64,000 nt of DNA from Liopterus haemorrhoidalis (taxonomy: Eukaryota; Arthropoda; Insecta; Coleoptera; Dytiscidae). Each line of letters begins with the position of its first letter. Position 1 is the stretch's first letter. The notes below the pieces were generated by a model. It was given only the letters and a program-made list of their open reading frames with translations. It did no database searches and had not been told where the DNA came from. Location: positions 40,772,924 to 40,836,923 of the forward strand of contig OZ020620.1 in the NCBI GenBank assembly GCA_963971575.1, in the 5' to 3' direction. Made by a program: the position numbers and the translations under genes. Shown here in pieces: positions 32,301-42,279 of this stretch.

Positions 32301-33608
32301 TTATTAAGCCGTGATCCAGAAACCATTGAAGAAAAGCAGTTACACGTAGATTATGAAATTAAAGACCAGAGAATCTACAGGAAAGTTAACAAAACATTGA
32401 GATGGGCTGTACCTTCAAGCATAAGATGGCGAGTAGTACGTGGAAGCCATGATGAGATGGGCCACTATGGCGAAGAAAAGACCTTAAAACATTTGCAACG
32501 TTACTATTGGTTTCCCAAGATGAGACAGTATGTGAAGAAATACATAAAGGCTTGCATAGAATGTGCCTACCACAAGGTAGCAGCGGGCAAGAAGGAAGGT
32601 GAGATGCACCAGATACCCAGAGTACCGATACCATTTCACATAGTTCATGTTGACCACCTAGGACCGTTTCCCGAAAGCAGTAATAAGAACAAGTACTTAT
32701 TTGCGTACATCGATAATTTCACTAAATATGTGTCATTGAGAGCAGTAAAAGACGTAAGTGCTAAACATGCCTGCAAATGTTTAGAAGATATCATCAGTAT
32801 CTTTGGAGCACCAACTTATTTGATATCCGACCAAGGCACTGCATTTACAGCGAAGACTTTTGAAGAAGTTTGCACCGAAAATGACATCAAGCATATTAAG
32901 AATGCAACGGCTACACCTAGAGCAAACGGTCAAGTCGAACGTTTGAATAGAACAATATTAACGGCCGTAACAACGATGACAAGCCGAGAAGACGGCAAGG
33001 ATTGGGATAAGCGGTTACGAGCGATACAATGGGCTATAAACAGTCTGCCAAACAAAACTACGAATAGAACACCCCACGAACTATTATTTGACTTCAAACC
33101 CAGAAACGCTTTGCAAAATAAATTAATGTTAGCATTAGAAGATGATGAGAATGAGCAAAACGAAACGTTAGCTGAAAGACGCGAAAAATCAATAAAGTTA
33201 ATAGAAAAGGCACAGTTAAAACAAAAGTTGAGATTTGATAGCCAGAGAAAGAAACCCAGAGAGTATTATAAAGGTGAGTTGGTCTTAGTGCAAAGAGAAG
33301 CAGCCGCAACCGGGCAGTCTAAAAAGTTAACACCTAAGTACAAGGGTCCGTACATGATCGAGAAGGTATTACCGCATGACAGATACCTTTTGGTAGATGT
33401 CCCAGGTGCAGAACGAACGCAGAGGAGCTTTGAATCTGTTTTCACGACAGATCGGATGAAGCCGTGGTGTACCCCTCCTGCAGCTGAAGAAGAAGACAAC
33501 GACCCCGACGACGATAGGATCGAGGACGATCCTGATATCAGGATGGACGAGCTGTTAGATATTATGCCCCAGACTGACGAGAAACACGACGCCCATGGTG
33601 CGGAGTGA
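29319..33608 (+). CDS. gag-pol: Ty3/gypsy Gag-Pol polyprotein, 1429 aa, intact
   Basis: This is one uninterrupted frame from ATG 29319. Residues 44-68 form a charged coiled coil (KEMELKRKERDLLQREIEL). A retrotransposon-gag region lies at about 108-175 (KGAAKQWFE). CCHC knuckles are at 285-298 and 306-319. The protease site reads DLGS at 371-374, where the family norm is D-T/S-G. Reverse transcriptase spans about 540-720 with YFDD at 690-693. RNase H has HTDAS (Asp 839). The integrase zinc site is His1044, His1049, Cys1079, Cys1082 and its catalytic triad is Asp1112, Asp1171, Glu1207 (35 residues between the last two). A GPY/F-type segment (KYKGPYMIEKVL) is near 1340. Gag and Pol are fused with no frameshift. 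The last 18 codons and stop lie in the 3' LTR. The DLGS replacement is the only visible departure from consensus; the rest looks functional. Confidence 0.96.
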   Translation: MELEDIQESVQRAESPLYTVPLMQSTTRQDQLEPDRQAASVDDKEMELKRKERDLLQREIELLQRERQSMYVPNFNSLVLDQTLNSGLHKDLAEQLLPEFDPAKSTNLTAEKWVKRVEGIANAYGWSHLLLLTRVICKMKGAAKQWFECNVEEVATWEQFKEKLIYSFPCTLDQADVHLALSQRRKGREETYEMYVYSMKAIGQRGNVDEGSLLKYIIKGLGDKELARSLAMCEFKDVEDFVYKVKKYDAIMKNNEDRSVGARSTFTRDRKESKNFQVTEGTVRCYRCDKNGHLARDCTQVPKKTCFKCKAEGHFARECTAFSNRQERTNSGSSQDRKPRVHKIDQVNQKLKDERYKEVEIDGRKMIGFIDLGSDVVTLRKDVAEQENIKYLARKQILRGFGKGGCEALGKRTLVFTVDGIDIESEVLIVPEDSQDDAMIIGMSALNQPEIRIEKEKGKLTIEKKELPVVEETEVAEVRKLEPVYDEDIQTGEDIEPSQREELKKTIVHYRDCFAKKLTEIGKTNVTTMKIEVIDQKPVYQRPYRIPYAQREVMKKIVDELLEIGLIEESTSDYSSPAILVRKQNGENRLCIDYRQLNKKIKKIQYPMPIIEEVLDNLSGYKFFSKLDLASGYYQIPIEPECKYLTAFATVNGQYQFNYMPFGIVTAPAIFAKMMDKLVKKMRRGDVVHYFDDILIPSKSIQEGMEKLERVLKVLRDAGITLRLEKCQFFDTKVEYLGYEVTGEGVRPQERKTNAVQSFKRPTNTHEVRQFCGLASFFRKFIQNFALLAAPLTRLLRKTEEFVWKEEQETAFEIIKQKLIERPVLTLFDPAKEHRVHTDASKIGLAGILLQSDENDWRPVAYYSRQTNDAETRYHSYELEMLAVVETVERFRNYLLGRKFEIYTDCNALKATMSKKEMIPRVGRWCLKLLEYEFELLYRPGNQMQHVDALSRQPNEPSRKPETVGTKIMTLRISEEDWLLTIQMQDEKLKRIRELLSRDPETIEEKQLHVDYEIKDQRIYRKVNKTLRWAVPSSIRWRVVRGSHDEMGHYGEEKTLKHLQRYYWFPKMRQYVKKYIKACIECAYHKVAAGKKEGEMHQIPRVPIPFHIVHVDHLGPFPESSNKNKYLFAYIDNFTKYVSLRAVKDVSAKHACKCLEDIISIFGAPTYLISDQGTAFTAKTFEEVCTENDIKHIKNATATPRANGQVERLNRTILTAVTTMTSREDGKDWDKRLRAIQWAINSLPNKTTNRTPHELLFDFKPRNALQNKLMLALEDDENEQNETLAERREKSIKLIEKAQLKQKLRFDSQRKKPREYYKGELVLVQREAAATGQSKKLTPKYKGPYMIEKVLPHDRYLLVDVPGAERTQRSFESVFTTDRMKPWCTPPAAEEEDNDPDDDRIEDDPDIRMDELLDIMPQTDEKHDAHGAE

Positions 33609-33793
33609 AGTGCGCATGTGTCAGTCTAAGTGCAGTGTGCAGTGTGAACTGAGAATATATGTGTGAGTAGTGAGTGAATAAGACGAACACGTAAAATGGC
33701 TGTTAAGAATGTCTAGCTCTGTAAATTAATTATTTCTATTTCAATAAATGATATTAACTGTTTGTCAAGTTATTTTGTGTGCCCGGCCCCCCT

Positions 33794-33797
<4 letters not shown>
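33553..33797 (+). repeat. 3' LTR, 245 bp
   Basis: It matches the 5' LTR throughout by eye. The gag-pol stop codon (33606-33608) is 56 bp inside it. No classical polypurine tract directly precedes it; the upstream bases are ATCAGGATGGACGAGC. The overlap of coding sequence and LTR may have reshaped that signal. Confidence 0.97.
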
Positions 33798-33830
<33 letters not shown>

Positions 33831-33846
33831 GTATATATATATATAT
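33798..33846. repeat. (TA)n microsatellite, right flank of the LTR element
   Basis: TA repeats with a few TG interruptions, continuous in type with 28541-28593. Confidence 0.95.
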
Positions 33847-33858
33847 TTATTGTGACTC

Positions 33859-34640
33859 CTATAGTCGAAATCGACGAAGGATTATTATTATTATTACTAT
33901 GCAGTCATCCATTATATGCCACAGCGTCTCTTCTCTCCTTCTACACAGTCTGCATTTTCTCTCTTCTGGATTTAACAACGGTATGTTTCCCCAAGTCTCA
34001 TTTCCGCATCGAAATCTCGCTATCAGCTGTATATTTTTGTTTTCAGTCAAATACCTTGGCATGTTGATGGTTCTTATTTGACTATATATGTGGAAAAAGG
34101 TGCCGTTTTCTATTTTGTTCGTTTGTGCCTGTATATTTCAATTTCTCTTGCTATTACGATTTTCAGTACTTGGTCTCCAAATTCTCTCATTTGTTCTATT
34201 AATTTTGTCGAGGACTCCTTATTTTCGTAATATTTTATCTATATTTCTCCCATCTGGATTTTCCTACTTCATTCAACTCCCATCTCCTTAATTCTCTCCA
34301 GCATTGGTGTAAAATTGACTCTTCCGGTATTATCCTTATACGTTCCTCGTATCTCATCGCCAACTTCCCTGCGTGCGTTTTTATTTGAGTTAGTTAGTTA
34401 GTTAGTTAAAATTTTTGGCGCACAGCAGCAAAGGCTATTTGCGCCTAACGCAGCGTTTTTATTACACACCTCTTCGTTTCTTCTAATATTAAATAGTTGG
34501 AAGTATGTTGAGCCAATCCTAATATCCATCTGAGGTACTTTAGATGGAGATTTTCTATTCTATCTTGTTCTACCCATTCCCATATTTCCGCTCCATACAT
34601 CTCTATCGCCTTGATTATACTATCAAACATCATTATTCTT
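33859..34640 (-). pseudogene. LINE C-terminal relic
   Basis: Minus strand 34633-34445 encodes MMFDSIIKAIEMYGAEIWEW, then LHLKYLRWILGLAQHTSNYL, the thumb region after the reverse transcriptase of a common insect LINE (MYGAEIW, Lys-Tyr-Leu-x-Trp-x-Leu-Gly). Further along the minus strand, 34062-33859 encodes IARFRCGNETWGN followed by CRLCRRREETLWHIMDDC, the C-terminal Cys/His zinc-binding block of the same family. Stops and frame changes lie between the two parts and upstream coding is missing, so it is a decayed 5'-truncated copy. A (TTAG)n run is at 34387-34405. Confidence 0.78.
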
Positions 34641-34904
34641 ATCTTTAAATTTTCCTTCTGTTGAAGATATTTAATTTTCTTTGGTGGTGAACCAAATTAC
34701 CTTTTAATGCTAGGTTTTTTGCTTCATAGGGTATAATAATGCATCCAAGATTTATCTAATGTCAAATTTTGTTCCAAAACAATCATCTTAAAATTGTAAA
34801 CGTTGAAGAAGTTCTTGTGAAACTTGGTGTTGTTTTGGCTTTGCAGGTAACCAAACAAAGTTGCCCAAACGTTTGTATAATTGAAAATTACCATTTTTTC
34901 ATTA

Positions 34905-35078
34905 GCTTTGTGTTGTTATTTATTTATTTTTTTCATATTTTTTATGGCCCTTGCTCATTGGCAATTAGCCAGGACAATATTCATTTTCATGATGAAAATT
35001 CCATGCTTGAACAGGATTAGAACTCGAGACCTTAGCAACGCAGGGCATTTGTTTTACCACTACGCTACGTAGGTCGGT
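34905..35078 (-). mobile_element. tRNA-derived SINE
   Basis: On the minus strand an A-box TAGCGTAGTGG (35067-35057) is followed at the right distance by a B-box GAGTTCTAATCC (35025-35014). Then comes a tRNA-unrelated body containing TCCTGGCTAATTGCCAATGA and GCAAGGGCCATAA, and an AT-rich tail. This is a SINE head and body, not a functional tRNA; the acceptor stem does not pair. Confidence 0.7.
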
Positions 35079-35164
35079 ATTGTGTTGTTATTGTTGTTGC
35101 TGCATAAAAAGACTATGTCAAATCTATACTCCGCTTATGTCACAACCTCTCACAGGTGTATGTA

Positions 35165-36486
35165 CAAGGTGTCTCAAAAGAAATTTTATATTTAGTGGAT
35201 CGATTTAAAAAAAAGTAAGCCGTATATAGGAAAAATGTTTATTAATTATTAAAATACACTTTAGGGGGATTTTACACTTTTTTGGGGATTTATTTCTTAA
35301 AAATAATATCGTCTCAATGTAGACCCTCGCGTTCTCCGCACTCATTTAATCGATCAGTAAAATTACTTATGACGTCTCGGCAGGTAGACTCAGGGATGGC
35401 TGCCATTTCGTGACGGATATTTTCTTTCAAATGCGCCAGTGAAGTCGGTTTATTGGCGTAAACTTTAGATTTAAGATAATCCCATAGGAAAAAGTTAAGT
35501 CCATAGGGGTTAAATCTGGACTGCGTGGAGGCCAATTTATGTCACCTCTCCGGGAGATCAATTTGCCTGAGAAAATTTCACGAACACGTGGCAGAGACAT
35601 ATTGGACGTGTGTGAAGTTGCTCCGTCCTGTTGGAACCATGTTCTTTGGTTATAGCCAGGAAAGTTTTGCAGTTCAGGTACCAAGAAGTTGTCTAACATC
35701 TCCACATAACGCTCTGAATTCACTGTAACTGCACGCCCCCTTTCGTCTTCAAAAAAGTAAGGACCGATAATTCCTCGCGCCGACATCGCAGCACATACGG
35801 TCACTTTAGGCGAATGTAGGGGTTTCTGATGTTTGCGTTTCGGATTCGTTGCACTCCAGTAGCGGCAGTTCTGCTTATTTACATGGCCATTAAGATGAAA
35901 ATGAGCTTCATCCGAAAACAAAATGTTGGTAAACGTTGAAAATCGCTCATTCACCTGATTTACGAAATTAAGCCTCTGACTGGCATCTTGGGGCTTTAAT
36001 TCTTGCACCAATTTAATTTTGTAGGGGTGCAGCTTTAGGTCTTTGTGCATAATGCGATGTAATGATGATCTATGCACATTTAAAGCACTTGCGCGCTTCC
36101 GAATTGAAAGGTTCGGGTCGTCACGAACAGACTGATTAACATTCTCCGCGTTTTCTACCGTTCTTGATGACCTAGGTCGCCCGGATTTTGATTTATCCAG
36201 CGTTGTACCAGTCTTTTCAAACTTTTTAACCCATGGAATGCTTGGCGCATCATTTAAGTGGCGAAAACCTCGAATACTGCAGAATTTTCTACGCGCTACA
36301 GTCGCCGAATCACCGTTTTTGTAAAATTCTCGCACGCATAACGCGCCGTCTGCTCCCGAGAAACGCTCCATAGCGACTAAATTCCCAAGAGCCAGGCTAC
36401 CGATTGACATAACCACCGCGCCCCTCGGATACGTTGCGTTCACGCAGTAAGCTAAATAAATATAAAATTTCTTTTGAGACACCTTG
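35165..36486 (-). mobile_element. DD41D (rosa-type) mariner, copy 2, complete ends
   Basis: The 1322-bp element has the same CAAGGTGTCTC ends as copy 1 and TA flanks at 35163-35164 and 36487-36488. It differs from copy 1 by a short insertion near the right of the gene (TTACACTTTTTTGGGG at about 35270) and small indels in the coding part. Confidence 0.93.
35317..36371 (-). pseudogene. DD41D mariner transposase, two frame lesions
   Basis: Start Met of MERFSG is near 36371, and the N-terminal frame that is broken in copy 1 is open here. Compared with copy 1 it lacks 12 bp in the linker (SIPWVKKF instead of SIPLIRHWVKKF). The catalytic blocks FSDEAHFHLNG, WFQQDGA and PDLTPMD are present. Directly after the third Asp a 5-bp duplication near 35495-35504 shifts the frame, so the last roughly 60 residues are lost from the main frame. 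The copy is inactive as it stands. Confidence 0.9.
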
Positions 36487-36488
36487 TA

Positions 36489-37239
36489 TAATAGAATGAT
36501 GTAGATCCAAATAAACCAATATAGATTTGCGAGTTTTAGGTGAAGCCAGTTTCAATAAAATGTTACTAGGGCTAATAGGCTACACTAGATGGAACTAAAT
36601 AAATATTGCTGATCAATGAAACGAATGATACGCAGTTATGTATTCCGAAAGACACTGTTTAAAACGAGCAGTTTGTAACTAAATAACACGTAATTAGATA
36701 GTAAAATCCATTGAGAAAAGTAGTGTGGCAATCGAGAGTGTTGCCGCTATCGGCCACTGAGTTGTGAGCATCTGCTAAGTGAGACTATCAATCACTAGTA
36801 GCGAAGAGTTACGTTCATTCAGGGACGTCCTGTTGACTTATCACCATCATTCAACCAGATAAATCTATAAGAATTTAATATCAAGATAGTTTGTTGACAT
36901 TTTTATTTCGCTAGTTGGAACGTTAAAAATTTTACGATTTTCTATAACTTTAAACCACAATTTGTAAACTATTTAGGTAACCTCTTGGTGCTTATGTGTC
37001 AGACAACTTTAACTACAATGTATATTGAGTAAATTTATTGATAAATGACGCCGTGTCTATCTTCTTCTTTATTTTCCGCATCCATTCCAAATATGTGCTA
37101 TCATCACCAGACTCGCTACTATCCGTAATAGTTCCACAGGTTATCGTACCAAGAGATCCTTCTCTTCACAGGACCACTTCTCTCTTCAACCTTTCTATAT
37201 AATATTTCTAGGGATATGGTATTTGCGTGAGGGACTGAA
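36489..37239. other. Unassigned stretch
   Basis: No gene, TE or RNA recognised. Confidence 0.4.
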
Positions 37240-38625
37240 AACGAAAAAATACCGTACGAAAATGTCAAGTTTTTTGCCGAATAAGCGTCATTTGCGGGAA
37301 CTTTTGATTTACTATTTTATTATGAAGAAATCTGCAACTGAGGCGCATCGATTACTTGTAGAATCATATCGCTGGTGACCTGGCAATACCTCCTATCTAC
37401 AATTTTTAGCGAAAATAAGTTCTTGGTTTGCATTGTAACCCACGTATTAGTGCACAAGTTGTTACAATACTTCTTAAATAAGAAAAATATTTAAGGTCTA
37501 AACTTCGTACATTACCTTTTATCTTAAACTACGCAAAAACGGCTGACATAAAGCAGTTTTTTACCTCTCCTTTAAATTTCTATTTATGCAGATAGGTGGT
37601 ATTGCCAGGTCACCCGCGATATGGTGAAGCTGTTTTAAATGAGAGTTGTCGTGAGTGGTTTCAAAAGTTTAAAAATTGTGAGTTTGACGTGGAAGACAAA
37701 GAACGTAGTGGAAGGCCAAAAGTGTACGAAGACACGGAATTGGAAGTAGTATTGAAGGAAGATTCGCTCCAAACGCAAGAAAACTTGCACTTACATTAGA
37801 AGTGATTCAACAATCAATTTCACATCGTTTAAAATCTTTGGGAATGAGTCAAAAGCACGGAAATTGGGTTTCATATGACCTGTAACCGAGAGACGTTGAA
37901 CTCCGATTTTGCAAATGCTGCTTGCCAGGCATAAAAGAAAGGGTTTTGCATCGTATAGTCACTGGTGATGAAAAATGGATCCACTACGATAACCCAAAGA
38001 AGAAAAAATTATGAGGACCTCCTGGCCCATGCATCATTGACAGCCAAACCGAATATTCACGGAAAAAAGCTCATGCTGTGTATTTGGTGGGATCAGCTTG
38101 GTGTCATGTATTATGAGTTGCTCAAACCGATAGAAACCATTACTGGAGCTCTCTACCGAACACAGTTAATGAGATTGAGCCGAGCACTCAAGGAAAAACG
38201 CGCCCATTACTACTCCAGACACGACAGAATTATTCTCCTACATGATAAAGCTCGTCCGCTTGTTGCGGCGCCGGTCAAAACCTATTTGGAAACACTTAAT
38301 TGGGAAGTCCTACCCCACGTATTCACCAGACATTCCCCCTTCCGATTATCACTTGTTCCGGTCGATGACAGCTTGGTCTGTCTGAGCAGCGCTTTATATC
38401 ATACGAAGATACCAAAAATTGGGTCGATTCATGGATAGCCTCAAAAGATGAAGAGTTCTTCCGACGTGGTATCCAAATGCTGCCAGAAAGATGGGAAAAA
38501 GTAGTGGCTAGTGATGGACAATACTTTGAATAAAACATAATGTACCGTCCTTTCACAATAAATTCCTAATTTTTGATAGAAAACAGCGGAAACTTAATTG
38601 TACCTCATAATTACGTTGAGATATT
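37240..38625 (+). pseudogene. Mauritiana-type (Mos1-like) mariner relic, split by a MITE
   Basis: ATG 37262 opens MSSFLPNKRHLRELLIYYF, close to the Mos1 N-terminus. It continues to LLVESY, is interrupted by a 251-bp MITE, and resumes with GEAVLNE, CREWFQKFKN and a GRPKVYED linker. Later blocks include HRIVTGDEKWIHYDNPK (first Asp), IHGKKLMLCIWWDQLGVMYY, LHDKARPL (second Asp, with Lys for Asn), YLETLNWEVLPH, a frameshift, a decayed DYHLF block, and the end ERWEKVVASDGQYFE at about 38490-38533. At least three frame breaks are present. The DD34D core type and the N- and C-termini place it in the mauritiana subfamily. Both outer TIRs are unclear. Confidence 0.88.
37369..37619. mobile_element. MITE, 251 bp, with TA TSD
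   Basis: The ends TCGCTGGTGACCTGGCAATA and its inverted partner (TATTGCCAGGTCACCCGCGA) differ at few positions. TA flanks both sides (37367-37368 and 37620-37621), and removing the insert plus one TA restores the expected mariner coding sequence across the site. This is a Tc1/mariner-type MITE by TSD. It encodes nothing. Confidence 0.85.
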
Positions 38626-39500
38626 ATGACCTTTTTTTGGAAATTATTGTTCGCACTGTATTGAAGTTTATAATACCTCAATCTCATTCTATAAGTTACT
38701 ACTGTATTTGTTTTCTATAGCCAGTCAGTTTTATAAATAACAGTATTGTATCAATTCATTCTTGATATATTGCTGTATATAATTCTAAAAATATATCATT
38801 GAATCAAAAGATATCTTAAAAATATCAATAACTGTGAAAGAACCATTAACAAAAAATAAATGAGCCATCTCATTCAGAATATTTCATTAACACAGTAGAC
38901 TGAATGTCAACAAAGTCGTGAAACAAAGTAGTGAACTAGTTAAGTATATAAAAATACAATTCATTTGTCTTGAAATAAAATAATATAAATGACGCATCAA
39001 AGTAAGATGGGAGAGTCCATTAGTTAGGAATCTCACAGATACGTCGGTAACAAAATTCATTGAGTGTTGTGCTGAAAGTTTGGCACGTAAATAAATAGTA
39101 ATTAATCTGTGTACGAGTTATTTATTGGTTGTTTGATTACGTACAATAATGTCCCTGTTGATTCCATCTGGGGCACCCACAATTAGGTCAAACACAGTGA
39201 CGTTACAACAGAATTTAACACTGATATACAATAGAAACCTTTGAACATAAAATCATGGCGACCTAAATATGTTTTGATGTTAAATGAATTTCATGTTTTT
39301 GCACATTAATGGCGCTACAGCTCGAGGTGAGCCTAGGCCTCCTGTTTTCACGTTTCATGATCATATTTTCGAACTGTTTACATTCAGAAGTAATATGGTC
39401 AGTATTACGTAAATTTTTTGCGTACACAGAAAGGTGACAGTTTATAGCCAGTTTCGAACGACTAAGCAGAACCTGTAACTTGTATAAATATTTTTTACAC
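38626..39500. other. Unassigned stretch
   Basis: No gene recognised. The minus frame at 39263-39514 has no domain I can identify. Confidence 0.4.
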
Positions 39501-39611
39501 AAATTATTTGACATGAGCAGGAGTTGAACTCACGTCCATACCCATGTTTTTGTTGGCGAAGTAATAAAAAAATGATGTGAAGTGTGAATTTGTACATATT
39601 TATGACAAATG
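39501..39611 (-). repeat. Family B-like fragment with B-box
   Basis: GAGTTCAACTCCTG (minus strand, about 39518-39531) resembles a tRNA B-box. It is followed on the plus strand by GATGTGAAGTGTGAATTTG (39573-39591), the family B terminus. The DD41D mariner copy 3 begins right after this. Confidence 0.45.
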
Positions 39612-40692
39612 AACGTTTCTCGGGAGCAGACCGCGCGTTATGCGTGCGAGAGTTTTACAAAAACGGTGATTCGGCGACTGTAGCGCGTAGAAAATTCTGC
39701 AGTATTCGAGGTTTTCGCCACTTAAATGATGCGCCAAGCATTCCTCTCATTCGACATTGGGTTAAAAAGTTTGAAGAGACTGGTACAACGCTGGATAAAT
39801 CAAAATCCGGGCGACCTAGGTCATCAAGAACGGTAGAAAACGTGGAGAATGTTAATCAGTCTGTTCGTGACGACCCGAACCTTTCAATTCGGAAGCGAGC
39901 AAGTGCTTTAAATGTGCATAGATCATCATTACATCGCATTATGCACAAAGACCTAAAGCTGCACCCCTACAAAATTCAATTGGTGCAAGAATTAAAGCCC
40001 CAAGATGCCAGTCAGAGGCTTAATTTCGTAAATCAGGTGAATGAGCGATTTTCAACGTTTACCAACATTTTGTTTTCGGATGAAGCTCATTTTCATCTTA
40101 ATGGCCACGTAAATAAGCAGAACTGCCGCTACTGGAGTGCAAAGAATCCGAAACGCAAACATCAGAAACCCCTACATTCGCCTAAAGTGACCGTATGGCC
40201 TGCGATGTCGGCGCGAGGAATTATCGGTACTTTTTTGAAGACGAAAGGGGGCGTGCAGTTACAGTGAATTCAGATCGTTATGTGGAGATGTTAGACAACT
40301 TCTTGGTACCTGAACTGTAAAACTTTCCTGATTATAACCAAAGAACATGGTTCCAACAGGACGGAGCAACTTCACACACGTCCAATATGTCTCTGCCACG
40401 TGTTCGTGAAATTTTCTCAGGCAAATTGATCTCCCGGAGAGGTGACATAAATTGGCCTCCACGCAGTCCAGATTTAACCCCTATGGACTTTTTCCTATGG
40501 GGTTATCTTAAATCTAAATTTTACGCCAATAAACCGACTTCACTGGCGCATTTGAAAGAAAATATCCGTCACGAAATGGCAGCCATCCCTGAGTCCACCT
40601 GCCGAGACGTCATAAGTAATTTTACTGTTCGATTAAATGAGTGCCGAGAACGCGATGGTCTACATTTAGACGATATTATTTTTAAGAAATAA
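39612..40692 (+). pseudogene. DD41D mariner transposase, two lesions
   Basis: The N-terminal two thirds read through as in copies 1 and 2, including GRPRSSRT and FSDEAHFHLNG. A 4-bp deletion near 40228 (GGTACTTTTTTG) shifts the frame. An in-frame TAA at 40318-40320 replaces a Gln codon in the conserved ELQNF phrase. Downstream WFQQDGA, PDLTPMDFFLWG and the C-terminus LHLDDIIFKK are intact in the original frame. Confidence 0.9.
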
Positions 40693-40798
40693 ATCCCCAA
40701 AAAGTGTATTTTAATAATTAATAAACATTTTTTCTATATACGGCTTACTTTTTTTTTAATCGATCCACTAAATATAAAATTTCTTTTGAGACACCTTG
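39612..40798 (+). mobile_element. DD41D (rosa-type) mariner, copy 3, 5' end missing
   Basis: Homology to copies 1 and 2 starts just inside the gene at ACGTTTCTCGGGAGCAGA. The 5' TIR and about 115 bp of leader are gone. The 3' end is complete, with TTTCTTTTGAGACACCTTG and TA at 40799-40800. The missing 5' end would prevent excision in cis. Confidence 0.92.
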
Positions 40799-40800
40799 TA

Positions 40801-41437
40801 TATGCTTGTTAAATAAAAGACTGTTGTTCCGTTTGTTGAGTAAAATAAAATAATTCGCTCACATAGAAACTAGAATTCGACGAAAGAGCTGAGGACGCTA
40901 AGGAGCTACGAAGAAATTTCAAACAATGTTTACCCATAATAGCCTCATAATTGACTGTTTAAAATCATCTTCTTACGCCACTGGTCACCCAAATAACGCA
41001 GTGTGTCTAATAGTCGATAAAGAAGCGTATTAACGAGTCTCACGTAATAGCAATTGCGTAAATTTGCGTGTCGCACTACTGTTTTTAAATGTTTAATTTA
41101 TATATCCAAGCAGCCAGCAGGCTGTAGTAGCTGTAAAGAAGCCTAGTGCCACTTGTCTTCATTTAACATGCCCGATTCGTACAGTAAATAAGTGAAATTT
41201 ATTACACTTGTTCACTTGACACGATGAAGAACTACCTCAGATTAATAATTAGCTCCACAACTCTCGTGACGCGTAAGAAATTTATTGAAAACTCTAAAAT
41301 TCAACAATTTATTTATATCTTTAATGTCTACTTGCATAAAAGTCATATAAGCTAAAACTAGATATAAAACACAAAAATACCTAGCAACGTAGAGTTTAAT
41401 GCGCAGAGTGCTGCATGAGGCAGGCAGTGGGTATCTA
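40801..41437. other. Unassigned stretch
   Basis: No gene or repeat recognised. Confidence 0.4.
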
Positions 41438-42192
41438 TAGTTGGATTGCGGATAGGTGACTGTTACATGTATGTATCAAGTAGTGCATTCATATAATAAT
41501 CTAGTTACCATTTTTCAGCGATTTTAAAAATGTTTTTTGTTATTTGTCTTAGCTGTCAGTGTCTGGTAATAAATATTAATTGAAATATGGCTTCAAATTA
41601 GATCTGAAACTTGGGCAAAATCTGTTAAAAAAATCGAAAATTTAATAAATTGTTGATTGTTGATGATATTAATCCAATATAAATAAATACAAGAAATGAC
41701 AGCGATAGTTCAGATGACAACGATATCATGCATTACAGTGATTATTTAAAAAAAAATAAAAAAAAAACATTTTAATACAACTTGTAGCAATATATTATAT
41801 GAATAAATATATTTTTACTTAATATTTTATTACTTCATACTTAGGGGAAACATAAAAATTTTATTTAATTAAACAACAAATTATAATCAAAAATAGTATA
41901 CATTTTTCCTTATTTATAATTATTACCTTAAAATTAATAATTTTGTTTGTTTGAGTACTGCTGTGAATTTATTTTCATGCTAATTAGTAAAGATATCTAC
42001 GAATCATGCCGTTTCTTTCTAATGCTTTGCAATTATTTTTATTAAAATAATTTGGAAGGTTAGTTGTCGACTTGCCTCACTATACGTTACTATGGGTATG
42101 CAAATAATTATAATGATATAGACAGAGAAAGCATATAGTATTGTATATCGATACTGGTAGCAACGAACAATCACCTATCAGCAATCCGACTA
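41438..42192. mobile_element. Family D TIR element, 755 bp, TA flanks
   Basis: The ends TAGTTGGATTGCGGATAGGT and ACCTATCAGCAATCCGACTA are inverted repeats of about 28 bp with few differences. TA is present on both sides. A second copy begins at 63946 and runs off the window. No protein is encoded. The class is probably Tc1/mariner-type by TSD. Confidence 0.75.
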
Positions 42193-42279
42193 TATGGGTG
42201 AAGAAGGTCCTCGAAAGAAGAGCAAAAATAAGGGAAGAAAACGTCAGATTATTAGGCAGTACGAGAGTTTAAAATGTTT

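Larger units (their letters stand above)
28594..33797 (+). mobile_element. Complete Ty3/gypsy LTR retrotransposon, 5204 bp
   Basis: Two 245-bp LTRs (28594-28838 and 33553-33797) start TGTTAG, end CTAACA, and appear identical base for base. They enclose one open gag-pol frame. Domain order is capsid-type gag, two zinc knuckles, protease, reverse transcriptase, RNase H, integrase. That order, with integrase last, is Ty3/gypsy. There is no env-like frame after pol. Identical LTRs and an uninterrupted frame indicate a very recent insertion that may still be competent. All parts except the PBS are easily seen. Confidence 0.97.

Noticed and set aside
33609..34081. An env-like gene after pol
   Set aside because: Downstream is the 3' LTR, then a TA repeat and a LINE relic on the other strand. 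No signal peptide or membrane protein frame follows.
35014..35067. tRNA gene on the minus strand
   Set aside because: Boxes are good but the 3' half continues into a SINE body and the acceptor stem is absent.
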